The translations under genes and the position numbers were made by a program. Shown here one piece after another: positions 1 to 8,507 of a stretch of 35,921 nt of DNA. The DNA comes from Nitrospiraceae bacterium (lineage in GTDB: Bacteria; Nitrospirota; Thermodesulfovibrionia; UBA6902). The notes beneath the pieces were generated by a model. The model saw nothing but the letters and a program-made list of their open reading frames with translations. It had not been told where the DNA came from and made no database searches. The stretch covers positions 1-35,921 of the forward strand of contig QZKO01000071.1 of the NCBI GenBank assembly GCA_003599505.1. The letters run 5' to 3'. How positions within the stretch are numbered: position 1 is the first letter of the stretch; each line of letters begins with the position of its first letter.

Positions 1-703
1 TGTTGCACAGATGGGAACTGCTTGGCAATTTCTGGATTAACGAATCAAGCAGGACCTCCTGCCCTGACGTCCATTTATTCAATATATACATGCCGGTGCC
101 GACCGGTCTTCTTGTGAAATCTGTTTTTGTAATGTCTTTGCCTTCAAGTAGGTGCTTCGGAAGGACCACGAGGTTCCCCCAGGTGGTAAGGGCCGGAGCA
201 AAGGGTTTGCCGTAAGTGACCCTGAACGTGTATCTGTCAAGGACTTCGGCCTTTTTGACCTGGAGATAATCTTCCTTATATGGTGTCGGCGTCTTTTCAT
301 CGATGATGGTTTTATATCCGAACATCACATCATCGGCCGTAAATTCAACGCCGTCAGTCCATCTCACGCCCTTTTTTAAATTAAAAGTAATTACGAGCCC
401 GTCAGGAGAAATGTTCCACGATTCGGCAAGTTCCCCGATAACACTTAGGTCCGTGTCATATTTAACAAGCCCGTTAAAGACCAGTCCAGCGACATCATGT
501 GAAGCGCTGTCGCCTGCAAGCATCGGGACAAGGACGCTCGGCTCGCCGATAGAGCCTGCTATCAGGGCGTCTCCGTAAGCCGGCTGCGCAGTTTCGTCAG
601 GAACGGGAGCAGGCTGAGACGTCAGACCGCTGCTCCCTGTAAAAATAATGCTTAAAGCCAATATCAAATAAAGAAAGAATAAATTCTTATGTGCCTTATT
701 CAT
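1..703 (-). CDS. Family 5 extracellular solute-binding protein (DppA/OppA-like), partial
   Basis: Periplasmic binding component of a peptide, nickel or related ABC importer. The frame opens at the ATG at 703 and runs off the window at position 1, giving 234 residues. The start has a basic then hydrophobic stretch (KNLFFLYLILALSIIFTG) that fits a signal peptide or uncleaved anchor; no lipobox Cys is seen. The body carries SBP_bac_5 hallmarks: LVFNGLVKYDTDL, LAESWNISPDG, FNLKKGVRWTDG, FTADDVMFGYKTI and RPVGTGMYILNKW. No strong ribosome binding site is seen upstream. The last 13 or so codons before the edge do not read like the family, which normally has asparagine-proline-aspartate-tyrosine there, so a frameshift or sequence-end error near position 30 is possible. 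The family is clear; the substrate is not. No related permease or ATPase gene is in view. Confidence 0.85.
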   Translation of the reverse strand, partial: MNKAHKNLFFLYLILALSIIFTGSSGLTSQPAPVPDETAQPAYGDALIAGSIGEPSVLVPMLAGDSASHDVAGLVFNGLVKYDTDLSVIGELAESWNISPDGLVITFNLKKGVRWTDGVEFTADDVMFGYKTIIDEKTPTPYKEDYLQVKKAEVLDRYTFRVTYGKPFAPALTTWGNLVVLPKHLLEGKDITKTDFTRRPVGTGMYILNKWTSGQEVLLDSLIQKLPSSSHLCN

Positions 704-759
704 TGGAGTTAAATTAATTAAAAACGTATTTATTGTCAATATCTCCAACATAGAATCTT

Positions 760-814
760 GTAGGGGCGATTCGATGAATCGCCCTTTTGGGCGAGGCGCC
801 GCCTCGCCCCTACA
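760..814. repeat. Double palindromic intergenic repeat
   Basis: Two adjacent hairpins: GGGGCGATTC pairs with GAATCGCCC, and GGGCGAGGCG pairs with CGCCTCGCCC. The outer ends are TGTAGGGGC and GCCCCTACA. The arms match the ends of the 28-bp palindromes found elsewhere in this window, so this is probably a larger member of the same family. The rest of the 704-958 interval shows no gene. Confidence 0.75.
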
Positions 815-958
815 TTCCCGGATTCTCCAGGAAGCTATAAACAACATACATGACAAAAAGCGTCACTTGCGACATATTGTTGAAATATTTTCTTGTCCAT
901 CTTCAATCCATAACGACTTAACTCCCCGTAATAATTGACCTTTTAAATAATTTTACAA

Positions 959-975
959 GTGGTATAAAAAATGCT
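959..975 (+). promoter_or_regulatory. Sigma-54-like promoter for the pilin cluster
   Basis: TGGTATAAAAAATGCTT has the sigma-54 layout: GG at 961-962, exactly ten bases, then GC at 973-974, with T before GG and T before GC. Many pilA genes are known to be transcribed with sigma-54 under PilSR control. Transcription would start near 986, leaving about 130 nt of leader before the first pilin. This is a pattern match only. Confidence 0.5.
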
Positions 976-1018
976 TTTATTAAATGCAAAACAGATTAAA
1001 TGTTCAACCAAGACAAGA

Positions 1019-1110
1019 GGAGGTGATGGTTTAAGTAATAGACAGGGGGTAAAAAAGTATAAAAACTACCCGAGATCCGGCAGATATGCCGGAAATAAAC
1101 CTAAAGGAGG
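1019..1110 (+). promoter_or_regulatory. Structured 5' leader of the pilin gene
   Basis: The leader can fold into a closing stem, GGTTTA (1028-1033) with TAAACC (1096-1101), enclosing two hairpins. One is GGGTA (1047-1051) with TACCC (1067-1071) around a 15-nt A-rich loop. The other is TCCGGCA (1076-1082) with TGCCGGA (1087-1093) around a GATA loop. The closing stem ends five bases before the ribosome binding site AGGAGG (1105-1110). A second AGGAGG at about 1018-1023 precedes a two-codon ORF (ATG GTT TAA) that overlaps the closing stem. It does not match the c-di-GMP-I riboswitch core as I remember it. A regulatory role is inferred. Confidence 0.4.
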
Positions 1111-1116
1111 ACGTAA

Positions 1117-1626
1117 ATGTTTAAAGCAGTTAACAATCTCAGAGAACAAAAAGGTTTTACCCTTATTGAATTGCTGATAGTCGTTGCGATTATCGGTATC
1201 CTCGCTGCTATCGCGATCCCCGGATATATCGGTATGCAGGAGAGAGGCAGAATGGGCGGAGTCAACAGGGGTGTTTCAAGTGCGATTCCTGAGCTTCAGG
1301 CTTATTTAACGGCGGCAAGAGATGGACGAGCTGCCAACACATGGGTTGATACCGATGGTAGTGGTGCAGTCCCAGCTGGTGACCAGACTAATGCCGTATT
1401 AGCAGCCGACCTTGCAGCCGCTAATGGAATTTGCACAAGATTTATTGCTGCTCCACCGAGAACTACCCAAATGTCTCCATGGGTTCCTACCCAGACCTTA
1501 TGGCTTGCTGGTGCTCCCGCAGCAGGACGAGTTTCCTGTACTCATCCTGCAAACGGATCTATTACATTAGTTGCACAGGACGGCGCTGGTGCCGTAATTT
1601 TAACACAAGTCGTCTCAGCCGACTAA
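1117..1626 (+). CDS. Type IV major pilin-like protein (PilA family), copy 1
   Basis: Prepilin of 169 residues. The leader MFKAVNNLREQKG ends in Gly and is followed by [20 protein letters not shown], the class III signal with Glu5 and the hydrophobic N-terminal helix cut and methylated by PilD. The globular part has two Cys residues (GICTRF and VSCTHP), which suggests the disulfide of the pilin D-region. Residues near 85 read DTDGSGAVPAGD, which fits an EF-hand-type calcium loop with oxygen ligands at positions 1, 3, 5 and 12. The ribosome binding site AAAGGAGG is 6 bases before the ATG. It heads a three-pilin cluster and is followed by a strong terminator, so it is probably made in excess over the next two. 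It could be the main pilus subunit or a type II-like pseudopilin; its length and Cys pair favour the former. Confidence 0.9.
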   Translation: MFKAVNNLREQKGFTLIELLIVVAIIGILAAIAIPGYIGMQERGRMGGVNRGVSSAIPELQAYLTAARDGRAANTWVDTDGSGAVPAGDQTNAVLAADLAAANGICTRFIAAPPRTTQMSPWVPTQTLWLAGAPAAGRVSCTHPANGSITLVAQDGAGAVILTQVVSAD

Positions 1627-1636
1627 AAGAAAAAAG

Positions 1637-1664
1637 GGGAGGGAATATTCCCTCCCTTTTTTTT
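1637..1664 (+). terminator. Intrinsic terminator after the first pilin
   Basis: GGGAGGG (1637-1643) pairs with CCCTCCC (1650-1656) and is followed by eight T bases (1657-1664). It lies 11 bases after the first pilin stop and before the second pilin, so it should weaken or stop readthrough. Confidence 0.9.
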
Positions 1665-1672
1665 AAGAACTT

Positions 1673-2188
1673 ATGTCGATAAGGCTTCTCTATAAAAAAG
1701 AAAAGGGGTTCACACTAATTGAACTTCTCATCGTAGTCTCCATAATCGGTGTTCTTACTGCAGTCAGTATTCCGGGATATATCGGTATACAGGAACGCGG
1801 GAGGCGAGGCGCCGTAATAAAGGCTGCGGAACAGTCTGCCTCCGAACTGCAGGCCTGGATTCATGCAGCCAGGAGTATAGGACCCGATGCACTTGCAACA
1901 GGAATCGATACGGATGGAAACGGTCAAATTCAGGCCGGCGTAGATTTAAACAATGCCGGGCTGACTGCGTTATATGCTAATGTAGACGGTTTATGCGTTC
2001 GCTATGCGGCAAACAAGGCAATAAAGCCCGACGTTTCGCCGTGGAATCCCGGGCTTCTTCTCTGGAAAACCGGGGGCCCGGCGCCGAGGCAAATCGACTG
2101 TTCTCATCTTCCTTTTGGCTTCATCACCATCACTGTACAGGACAATTCTGCCACTACGATTTACACCAAATTAGTTGCAGCGGACTAA
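1673..2188 (+). CDS. Type IV pilin-like protein, copy 2
   Basis: Prepilin of 171 residues and a clear paralog of the pilin just upstream. The leader MSIRLLYKKEKG is cut before FTLIELLIVVSIIGVLTAVS, followed by the shared PGYIGIQERGRRG. It keeps the two Cys (GLCVRY, IDCSHL) and the SPW motif before the second Cys. Its calcium-loop-like segment is DTDGNGQIQAGVD, where the last acidic ligand is one position later than in copy 1. There is no clear ribosome binding site before the ATG and the gene follows a terminator, so expression is probably lower than copy 1 or driven separately. It may be a minor pilin or an alternative subunit. Confidence 0.88.
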   Translation: MSIRLLYKKEKGFTLIELLIVVSIIGVLTAVSIPGYIGIQERGRRGAVIKAAEQSASELQAWIHAARSIGPDALATGIDTDGNGQIQAGVDLNNAGLTALYANVDGLCVRYAANKAIKPDVSPWNPGLLLWKTGGPAPRQIDCSHLPFGFITITVQDNSATTIYTKLVAAD

Positions 2189-2231
2189 TGAAAAGGACGC
2201 TTTTTGTAATATGATGGGAAAGGAGGAAATT

Positions 2232-2645
2232 ATGAAACATATAGTCCATTCAAAAGGCTTTACCCTGGTAGAGCTGATACTTGTCGTGACCATCATCGGC
2301 ATCCTTGCGGCAATCGCCATCCCGGCCTATGTCGGCCAGCAGAGGAACGCGGCGCGGACAGAGGCGTATTCAAACCTTCCGGCCTTGCGGCTGCTTGAGG
2401 AACAGTTCTTTGCGGAAAACGCAACTTATACCGCGGGCGCCGCAAACACGGCAGCGGTGCAGGCATTGTTTACCGGTTTCCAGCCGGGCAACGGCCTGAA
2501 TTTTACCTATTCAATAACTCAGAATGTTGACATTAATGGCGCTGCTCAAACGCCATGTTTTAGCGCAATTGCAACCGGGATCGCAGGGACACGGGTTGCC
2601 GGTGAGGTTTACGCGATAGACTGCAATAACAACAGGACCTTTTAA
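2232..2645 (+). CDS. Type IV pilin-like protein, third and more divergent
   Basis: Prepilin of 137 residues. The ATG at 2232 is chosen because AAAGGAGGAAAT lies just before it and the leader then becomes a normal MKHIVHSKG, cut before [20 protein letters not shown]. The frame is open upstream to 2175, but that gives an unusual longer leader. After the helix it reads [20 protein letters not shown], typical of the small GspG/PilA/PilE-like pilins. Two Cys close the C-terminal half (TPCFSA, IDCNNN). It differs from the two upstream pilins in length and sequence and lacks the calcium-like loop. Its stop codon overlaps the stop codon of convergent purF. Confidence 0.87.
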   Translation: MKHIVHSKGFTLVELILVVTIIGILAAIAIPAYVGQQRNAARTEAYSNLPALRLLEEQFFAENATYTAGAANTAAVQALFTGFQPGNGLNFTYSITQNVDINGAAQTPCFSAIATGIAGTRVAGEVYAIDCNNNRTF

Positions 2646-4087
2646 GAGCCTGAAAGGAAAAGCTCCATCTGCTCGATCCTGTCCTGTCGTGTCAGGACAG
2701 GATAATTGTCATCGAAGCACGCGGTGCAGAATTTTTCAGGATGGGGCACTACTTTTAACAACCCCTCAAGACTTAAATAACTCAGCGTATCGGCAGTAAT
2801 ATATTTCCTGATTTCATCGACCGTGTGGGTCGACGCGATTAATTCCTTTCTGGTCGGGGTGTCTATGCCGTAAAAGCACGGCCCTATGGTAGGGGGCGAG
2901 CTTATCCTCATGTGCACTTCTTTGGCCCCGCCGCCCTCACGTATCATTTTCACAATCTTTTTGCTGGTAGTCCCCCTTACTATGGAATCGTCTACCACAA
3001 GGACGCGTTTGCCTTCGAGAAGCTTCCGGACCGGGTTTAATTTAATCTTCACGCCAAAATGGCGTATGTTCTGCTGCGGCTCAATAAAGGTCCTGCCCAC
3101 ATAGTGGTTCCTTATCAAACCGAAGTCAAAGGGTATCCCGCTTTCCTGCGCGTATCCGAGAGCAGCAGGCACCCCTGAATCAGGCACCGGGATAACGACG
3201 TCGGCGTCAATGTGGTTTTCCCTCGCAAGCTGACGGCCCAGCTCTTTCCTTATCGCGTCAACATTGATGTTCCCGAATATATTGCTGTCCGGCCTGGAAA
3301 AATATATGAATTCAAAGATGCATTGGGCCAGTTTCGGGGAATGCAGCGGCTTCATGGAATTAATCCCGTTTTCATTGATGATGACCATCTCTCCAGGTTC
3401 GACGTCCCTGATGTATTTTGCTCCTATAAGGTCGAATGCGCATGTCTCGGAAGCGATAACATAGGCCCCGTCATGCCTGCCGATGCTCAACGGCCTGAAC
3501 CCATAAGGGTCACGTATTGCAATAAGCTCATTTTCAGTCATTATGATGAGACTGAAGGCCCCGGAGACTGTCTTTGCCGCGTCGAGCAGACGTTCGTACA
3601 GCCCTCCGGCCCGTGAGCTCGCGATCAGATGGACAAAGACCTCGCTGTCCGAAGTGGATTGGAATATCGCGCCCTTTGCCTCAAGCTCGTTTCTTAATTC
3701 CAGCGCGTTTACGAGATTGCCGTTATGCGCGATTGCGAGAGAGCCGAGGGAAAAGTTGACCATTAGGGGCTGGACATTTTTCAAAGAGCTTGAACCCGCG
3801 GTGGAATAGCGGTTATGACCTATGGCAATCTCGCCCGGCAGGCGTTTCAGCCGTTTTTCCGTAAAGATATCCGTCACAAGCCCCATCGATTTTTCAATAT
3901 AAAGTTGTCTCCCGTCGGAAGTGCATATGCCCGCGCCCTCCTGCCCCCTGTGCTGAAGGGCGTGGAGCCCGAGATAGGTCAGGTTCGCGGCCTCTCTGTG
4001 TCCGTAGATGCCGAACACCCCGCATTCATCATGGAACTTATCGGAAGACTCAGAAGATAGTGAAGAGTCAGGAAATTTCTTGTTCAT
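2642..4087 (-). CDS. purF: Amidophosphoribosyltransferase
   Basis: First committed step of purine synthesis: PRPP plus glutamine to 5-phosphoribosylamine. The protein has 481 residues. An N-terminal propeptide of 21 residues precedes the nucleophile Cys22 in [11 protein letters not shown], so the precursor is probably cut to free that Cys, as in the Bacillus subtilis type. The glutaminase motifs HNRYSTAG and AHNGNLVN follow. The phosphoribosyltransferase loop [14 protein letters not shown] lies near residue 360. Cysteines in AQCIFE, GPCFYG and FCTACF fit the [4Fe-4S] cluster of the B. subtilis class. An AGAGGAAG ribosome binding site lies upstream of the ATG. The gene is 104 bases downstream of purL and probably cotranscribed with it. 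Confidence 0.96.
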   Translation of the reverse strand: MNKKFPDSSLSSESSDKFHDECGVFGIYGHREAANLTYLGLHALQHRGQEGAGICTSDGRQLYIEKSMGLVTDIFTEKRLKRLPGEIAIGHNRYSTAGSSSLKNVQPLMVNFSLGSLAIAHNGNLVNALELRNELEAKGAIFQSTSDSEVFVHLIASSRAGGLYERLLDAAKTVSGAFSLIIMTENELIAIRDPYGFRPLSIGRHDGAYVIASETCAFDLIGAKYIRDVEPGEMVIINENGINSMKPLHSPKLAQCIFEFIYFSRPDSNIFGNINVDAIRKELGRQLARENHIDADVVIPVPDSGVPAALGYAQESGIPFDFGLIRNHYVGRTFIEPQQNIRHFGVKIKLNPVRKLLEGKRVLVVDDSIVRGTTSKKIVKMIREGGGAKEVHMRISSPPTIGPCFYGIDTPTRKELIASTHTVDEIRKYITADTLSYLSLEGLLKVVPHPEKFCTACFDDNYPVLTRQDRIEQMELFLSGS

Positions 4088-4191
4088 ACTTTAATACTTC
4101 CTCTTTATAGATAAAAGTGGTTGCAGCAAGTTTAGTATAACATTTAAGATCAAAAATCCTGAATTCCGGCAATACCCCCTCTTTTTAATCC

Positions 4192-7100
4192 CTACCCCCT
4201 GTTTCTATCACACCATTGCCGCGCGTTCTGAAACATTCTCAACCACGGCGACGTCTGCAAATTTTGCCGCCAGTCCTCGGGCATCCAGGGCCACTGCCAT
4301 TTTAAAAAGGTCCGCTCCGGGTGCGGCATTATCGCAAGATGCCTTCCGTCCGGAGAACACAGGGCCGCGATGCCGAGCGCGGAGCCGTTGGGATTAAACG
4401 GATATTCCATGGTAATTTCATTATTATCGTCAACATAGCGCACCGGCGCCAGGTTGTCATTTTCAATTTTCTTCAGAATATCGTTATCCGGAAAATACGC
4501 CCTTCCTTCTCCATGCGCAACCCAGATGCCAAGCGCCGAGCCTTCCATCCCTTTCAGCATGATCGCGCTGCTCGGCAGGATTTTAACCGTAGAGAAGCGG
4601 GATTCGAAGCGTCCGGAAACGTTGTGAATAAACCTCGGCTGCTTTGCTCCATCAATCCCCTGCCACGGGGTCCATCCCAGTAAGGCCATAAGCTGGCACC
4701 CATTGCACACCCCGAGACTGAACGAGTCCTTTTTATGGTAGAAGGCCTGAAACTCATCCCATATTTTTTTATTGAACCTGATTACGCCGGCCCAGCCTTT
4801 TGCCGAATCCAGCACATCCGCGTAACTGAAACCTCCGACAAACACTACGCCTCTGAAATCGCCAAGCATGACCCTTCCCTCAAGAAAATCCGTCATTGTT
4901 ACGTCCCACGGCTCAAACCCCGCCTGGTAGAATGCCGACGTCATCTCCCTGTCGCTGTTGCTGCCCTCCTCCCTGATGATGGCAACTTTAGGGAGGTAGG
5001 GAGTAGGGGGAAGGGGATAGGGGAGATCAGGATCAAAGGTTAAAACATAATCCGGTCCTTTCCTGTCATAAATATTCTTTTTTTCTTCCTCCGCGCATGC
5101 GGGACCGACCTGAAGACGCTCCAGTTGATAACCCGTCTCCTCCCAGATTCCGCGCAAAACCTGCATATCTTCGTCAAGTAAAGTGAGAAGTGAGAAGTGA
5201 GAAGTGAGAAGTTTAATTGTAATTTTCTTTTCAGATAACGTCCTGCCGATTATTTCAAAAGGGACCTCAAAGTTATTAAAAATAGAACTTATCTCTTTTT
5301 CCTTTTCAGGCAGATACTCTATTACCATGCCCAGCTCTTCGGAGAATAGCATCGGGATCAAGTCCTTTTCTAACCCCTGACCCCTAACCCCTAACCCCTG
5401 TATTTCTATTCCGCAATTCCCGGCAAAAGCCATTTCAAGAAGCGTTGTTATCAACCCTCCGTCGCTCCTGTCGTGTCCGGATAGGACTATATCTTTATCA
5501 ATTAACTCCTGTATTGCATTAAATGTTTGTCGCAACAATTTAGAATCGTCAACGTCCGGCGGCTCGTTTCCAACCTGATTATATACCTGCGCCAGCGCGC
5601 TTCCGCCGAGACGGTCCTTTCCCCTCCCAAGGTCTATATAAACAAGTTTGCTCTGTCCGGGCCTTTTAATATCAGGGGTAACCATTTTTGTTATATCAGG
5701 ACATGTAGCATAGGCGGAGATAACGAGAGTGCCCGGAGATTTTACAGTCTCAGTAGTCTGTTCTTGCCCCTTGCCCCTTGCCCCTTGCCCCTTGCCTTTC
5801 ACCTGCGCGGCCATTGAAAGGCTGTCCTTGCCGCCGTCTATGGCTATGCCGAGTCTGGTCAGAATATCGCTCAATGCGACTGCCGCATCGTATAACTTTG
5901 CCCCTTCACCTGGGAGTTTGGCGGCCCACATCCAGTTGCCGGAGCATTTAATATCTTCAAGCGCGCTGATCTTCGCCCAGACCATATTCGTTAATGCCTC
6001 ACCTACGCTCATACGCGCCATGGCAGCGGGGTCAAGCAGTGTCTTTAGCGGCTGTTCCCCGATGGATATCGCGGCGCCGGTCAGTCCGAAATGACTTTGC
6101 GCAACAACAGCAACATCCGATACAGTAAGCTGCAAAGGCCCCGCGCACTGCTGACGCGCGATAAGACCTGTTACGCTGCGGTCCACCTTGTTTGTCAGAA
6201 ACCTCTTGGACCCTACCGACAGCAATTTAAGGACCCTTTCAAGAGCGTCTCTGAAAAAAGGGCGAGGGGCAAGGGGCGAGAGGCGAGAGGGTGAATCTGA
6301 ATTCCAGGGTAAAACAAGAGGCTGCAGATTCATGGGCACCCGCTCGAGGTTAAACGTCTTTTGAGGCATGTGTCCGAGAATTTTATCAAGGGAAAGATTA
6401 ACAGGCGCGCTGCCGTCGGATTCATCGTACAGAACAATATAACCGTCGCCTGTTACATTGCCGATTACGGCATACGGAATTTTTTCACGCGCGCATAACT
6501 TCCCGAAAAGCTCAATCCCCTCCGGTCTTAAAAGCAGCGCGTTCTGCTCCTGATATTCGGCGCCCCATATCTCAAGGACTGACAGTGTATTGTCGCCGAG
6601 CTGGATTTTTCTGACTTCGATCCTGGCTCCGGCAGGATAAATAATCTCTTTTACGACATTGCAGTTCCCCCCCGCGCCCTGGTCATGAATGCTGACAACC
6701 GGATTGGCGTCACCCATCTCAACACAGGCGCGCAAGACCCTGTTCATCTTCTGCTCCATCTCCGCATCGCCGCGCTGGACCGCGTTAAAATCGAGTTCGG
6801 CTATATTCTCTCCCTGTATCATGCTTGACGCCGCACCTCCGCCGATTCCGATCCGGTAAGCCGGTCCGCCGATCTTTATTACAAGCATCCCCTTTTGCGG
6901 CACGCCTTTTTCAACGTGCCTCGCATCCATCTGTCCGACACCGCCGGTAAACATAATCGGTTTAATCCATTCATAACGTTCTCCGTCCTGCAGCCTGATG
7001 CCGAAAGAACGGGTAAAACCCTGTACGACAGGCTCTCCGAATTTGTTACCGTAGTCGGACGCGCCATTGGACGCCTGAATCTCTATCTCAAGCGGGGACG

Positions 7101-8208
7101 CCAGGTTGTCGGGATAATGAAACGTCCTGTCTTCCCAGGGCAGCTCGTACCCTGGAATCCGGAGATTGCCGACGCAATATGCGGCAGTGCCCGCGATTAC
7201 AAGTCCACTCCTTCCCGTGGCCTGTACATCACGTATTCTTCCGCCTGTGCCGGTCTCAGCCCCGGGAAACGGAGCAACCCCGCTCGGAAAATTGTGGGTC
7301 TCAGCGGTGAAAATGACATCGTAATCAAGCCCGGTCATCCTGAAGCGCGAAGGGGCCGCGGGATTTTCAGGAACCAGGGTCTGAACTCCATATCCTCTGA
7401 TTGAACTTGAATTGTCTCTAAAAGCAATAACGCTGTTGTTCGGGTTTAAATCCAGAGGGTGCTTGACAAGCTCGATAAGATTAAGAGGCATTTCAACATC
7501 ATCTATAATGAGTTTGCCTTTGAAAAACCAGTGGCGGGAATGTTCGCTGTTGGACTGGCTCAGGTCAAAACATTCCACGTTGGTGGGGTTCCTGCCTATA
7601 TCGCGGACGAACAGATTATAATAATATTCTATATCCCAGTCATCAAAACCAAGCCCCATCTCCCTGTTGATCTTCCGCAGTGCGTCAGGCCCTTCCTCAA
7701 TCAATGGCAGGGTATAAACAGGTTCAGGCGTTATCCCGGTTTCAAACGATTCAAGAGGTTTGGGGTATGGGCATTCCGTCATCCGGTCGTGAATGAGACC
7801 CGGAAAGGGTCCGAGGGTCCGAGGGTCCAGGGGTTCAAGGGTCATAAGTTCATAGCGCCTTGAACGCTCTATCCGTTTAATCTTTGTCAGTCCGCAGGCA
7901 TGACAGACTGCAACAGCGTTTGTCGACCAGGCGGTAGTAAAATTCATGCGCGGACCTACCTCGATAATGGGTTCGAAGTTTAAGAAACTTTTATCTGAAA
8001 AATTTTCCTGCTCAAAGGTCTCGGAAAGCAGCCAGCGGAGGATTTGCCGCTCATCCGGCGTAAGTTGTCCCGTGGTCTCAACATTGAAGCAGTATTCAGT
8101 TTGAATATCCGATACTTCAGCGGATACCTTCAGCCTCACGACCGACAAAAGCCCGCTCTTCTTGGCCTCTGACAGGGCCGGGGCCCTGTAAAAACGGATT
8201 ATACTCAT
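4192..8208 (-). CDS. purL: Phosphoribosylformylglycinamidine synthase, large single-chain type
   Basis: Converts FGAR, glutamine and ATP to FGAM in purine synthesis. At 1338 residues it is the long form with a fused C-terminal glutaminase, as in gamma-proteobacteria and eukaryotes, not the separate PurS/PurL/PurQ type. Seen motifs: FTAETHNFPSGVAPFPGAET near residue 300, GGVGQMDARHVEKG, HDQGAGGNCNVVKE, and the glutaminase triad region with SLGVCNGCQLMALLG (Cys near 1165) and MPHPERTFLKW near the C-terminus. The chain is interrupted by at least five short tandem arrays that read as low-complexity inserts: TLEPLDPRTLGP, PSRLSPLAPRPF, KGKGQGARGKGQ, IQGLGVRGQGLEK and LLTSHFSLLTLL. All keep the frame, so the gene looks functional. 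AAGGAA precedes the ATG. It is followed by purF. Confidence 0.95.
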   Translation of the reverse strand: MSIIRFYRAPALSEAKKSGLLSVVRLKVSAEVSDIQTEYCFNVETTGQLTPDERQILRWLLSETFEQENFSDKSFLNFEPIIEVGPRMNFTTAWSTNAVAVCHACGLTKIKRIERSRRYELMTLEPLDPRTLGPFPGLIHDRMTECPYPKPLESFETGITPEPVYTLPLIEEGPDALRKINREMGLGFDDWDIEYYYNLFVRDIGRNPTNVECFDLSQSNSEHSRHWFFKGKLIIDDVEMPLNLIELVKHPLDLNPNNSVIAFRDNSSSIRGYGVQTLVPENPAAPSRFRMTGLDYDVIFTAETHNFPSGVAPFPGAETGTGGRIRDVQATGRSGLVIAGTAAYCVGNLRIPGYELPWEDRTFHYPDNLASPLEIEIQASNGASDYGNKFGEPVVQGFTRSFGIRLQDGERYEWIKPIMFTGGVGQMDARHVEKGVPQKGMLVIKIGGPAYRIGIGGGAASSMIQGENIAELDFNAVQRGDAEMEQKMNRVLRACVEMGDANPVVSIHDQGAGGNCNVVKEIIYPAGARIEVRKIQLGDNTLSVLEIWGAEYQEQNALLLRPEGIELFGKLCAREKIPYAVIGNVTGDGYIVLYDESDGSAPVNLSLDKILGHMPQKTFNLERVPMNLQPLVLPWNSDSPSRLSPLAPRPFFRDALERVLKLLSVGSKRFLTNKVDRSVTGLIARQQCAGPLQLTVSDVAVVAQSHFGLTGAAISIGEQPLKTLLDPAAMARMSVGEALTNMVWAKISALEDIKCSGNWMWAAKLPGEGAKLYDAAVALSDILTRLGIAIDGGKDSLSMAAQVKGKGQGARGKGQEQTTETVKSPGTLVISAYATCPDITKMVTPDIKRPGQSKLVYIDLGRGKDRLGGSALAQVYNQVGNEPPDVDDSKLLRQTFNAIQELIDKDIVLSGHDRSDGGLITTLLEMAFAGNCGIEIQGLGVRGQGLEKDLIPMLFSEELGMVIEYLPEKEKEISSIFNNFEVPFEIIGRTLSEKKITIKLLTSHFSLLTLLDEDMQVLRGIWEETGYQLERLQVGPACAEEEKKNIYDRKGPDYVLTFDPDLPYPLPPTPYLPKVAIIREEGSNSDREMTSAFYQAGFEPWDVTMTDFLEGRVMLGDFRGVVFVGGFSYADVLDSAKGWAGVIRFNKKIWDEFQAFYHKKDSFSLGVCNGCQLMALLGWTPWQGIDGAKQPRFIHNVSGRFESRFSTVKILPSSAIMLKGMEGSALGIWVAHGEGRAYFPDNDILKKIENDNLAPVRYVDDNNEITMEYPFNPNGSALGIAALCSPDGRHLAIMPHPERTFLKWQWPWMPEDWRQNLQTSPWLRMFQNARQWCDRNRG
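5181..5212. repeat. Heptamer array AAGTGAG in purL
   Basis: Four and a half copies of AAGTGAG. On the coding strand it adds LLTSHFSLLTLL to PurL, between the conserved core and the glutaminase domain. Confidence 0.9.
5371..5400. repeat. Heptamer array TAACCCC in purL
   Basis: Four copies of TAACCCC/TGACCCC. It adds IQGLGVRGQGL to PurL without breaking the frame. Confidence 0.85.
5764..5796. repeat. Heptamer array TTGCCCC in purL
   Basis: About 4.7 copies of TTGCCCC, encoding KGKGQGARGKGQ on the minus strand. The same array recurs near 18309, 19283, 20656, 22735 and 25401, always read in the same orientation by minus-strand genes. Confidence 0.92.
6261..6290. repeat. Heptamer array GGCGAGG in purL
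   Basis: Four copies of GGCGAGG with single-base variants (GGCAAGG, GGCGAGA). Encodes LSPLAPRP in PurL. Confidence 0.8.
7803..7842. repeat. Octamer array AGGGTCCG in purL
   Basis: About five degenerate copies of an 8-bp unit (AGGGTCCG, later AGGGTCAT), one of the few arrays here not in 7-bp steps. Encodes LEPLDPRTLGP. A related degenerate stretch lies downstream of ispF at 13829-13862. Confidence 0.75.
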
Positions 8209-8337
8209 TGCTTGTGGTTCCTTTTTGATAGTAGGGCAATGCTATTTTAGCATTTTGGATATCAAAAAACTAAAGCTTCCCTCTCAATATTCCGATAAAT
8301 AAAACAGGGAAACAGGTAATACGGAAGAGGAGAGATA

Positions 8338-8499
8338 ATGTACAGTTTCATGGTTTTCAATACGGTAAAAAGAACATTATACAGGGACTTTCTTTCCTAT
8401 TACAAGAAGAATTCAGGCGACGATTTCTACATTGTTTCGTTAAACAACCCGAAATTGATCCAGTATCTCGAAGAATTTATAGAAAGAAGGCTGAACTGA
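8338..8499 (+). CDS. Small hypothetical protein, 53 residues
   Basis: ATG at 8338 preceded by GGAAGAGGAGAGATA, a good ribosome binding site 6-7 bases away, and a TGA at 8497-8499. The product begins MYSFMVFNTVKRTLYRDF and ends LIQYLEEFIERRLN. It is charged and probably mostly helical, with no signal peptide or membrane segment. It lies on the opposite strand to its neighbours, in the 299-base gap between purL and bioA, and almost fills it. I do not recognise a family. Codon use looks ordinary for the region and the good ribosome binding site favours a real gene, but conservation would have to confirm it. Confidence 0.6.
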   Translation: MYSFMVFNTVKRTLYRDFLSYYKKNSGDDFYIVSLNNPKLIQYLEEFIERRLN

Positions 8500-8507
8500 A
8501 ATCCCTG

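Noticed and set aside
986-1110. c-di-GMP-I (GEMM) riboswitch before the pilin
   Set aside because: The typical GACGCAAAG and tetraloop-receptor blocks are missing; only a general three-stem fold is seen.
971-1177. 68-codon plus-strand ORF upstream of and overlapping the first pilin
   Set aside because: No ribosome binding site, low-complexity product, and it runs into the pilin in another frame; the region looks like an mRNA leader.
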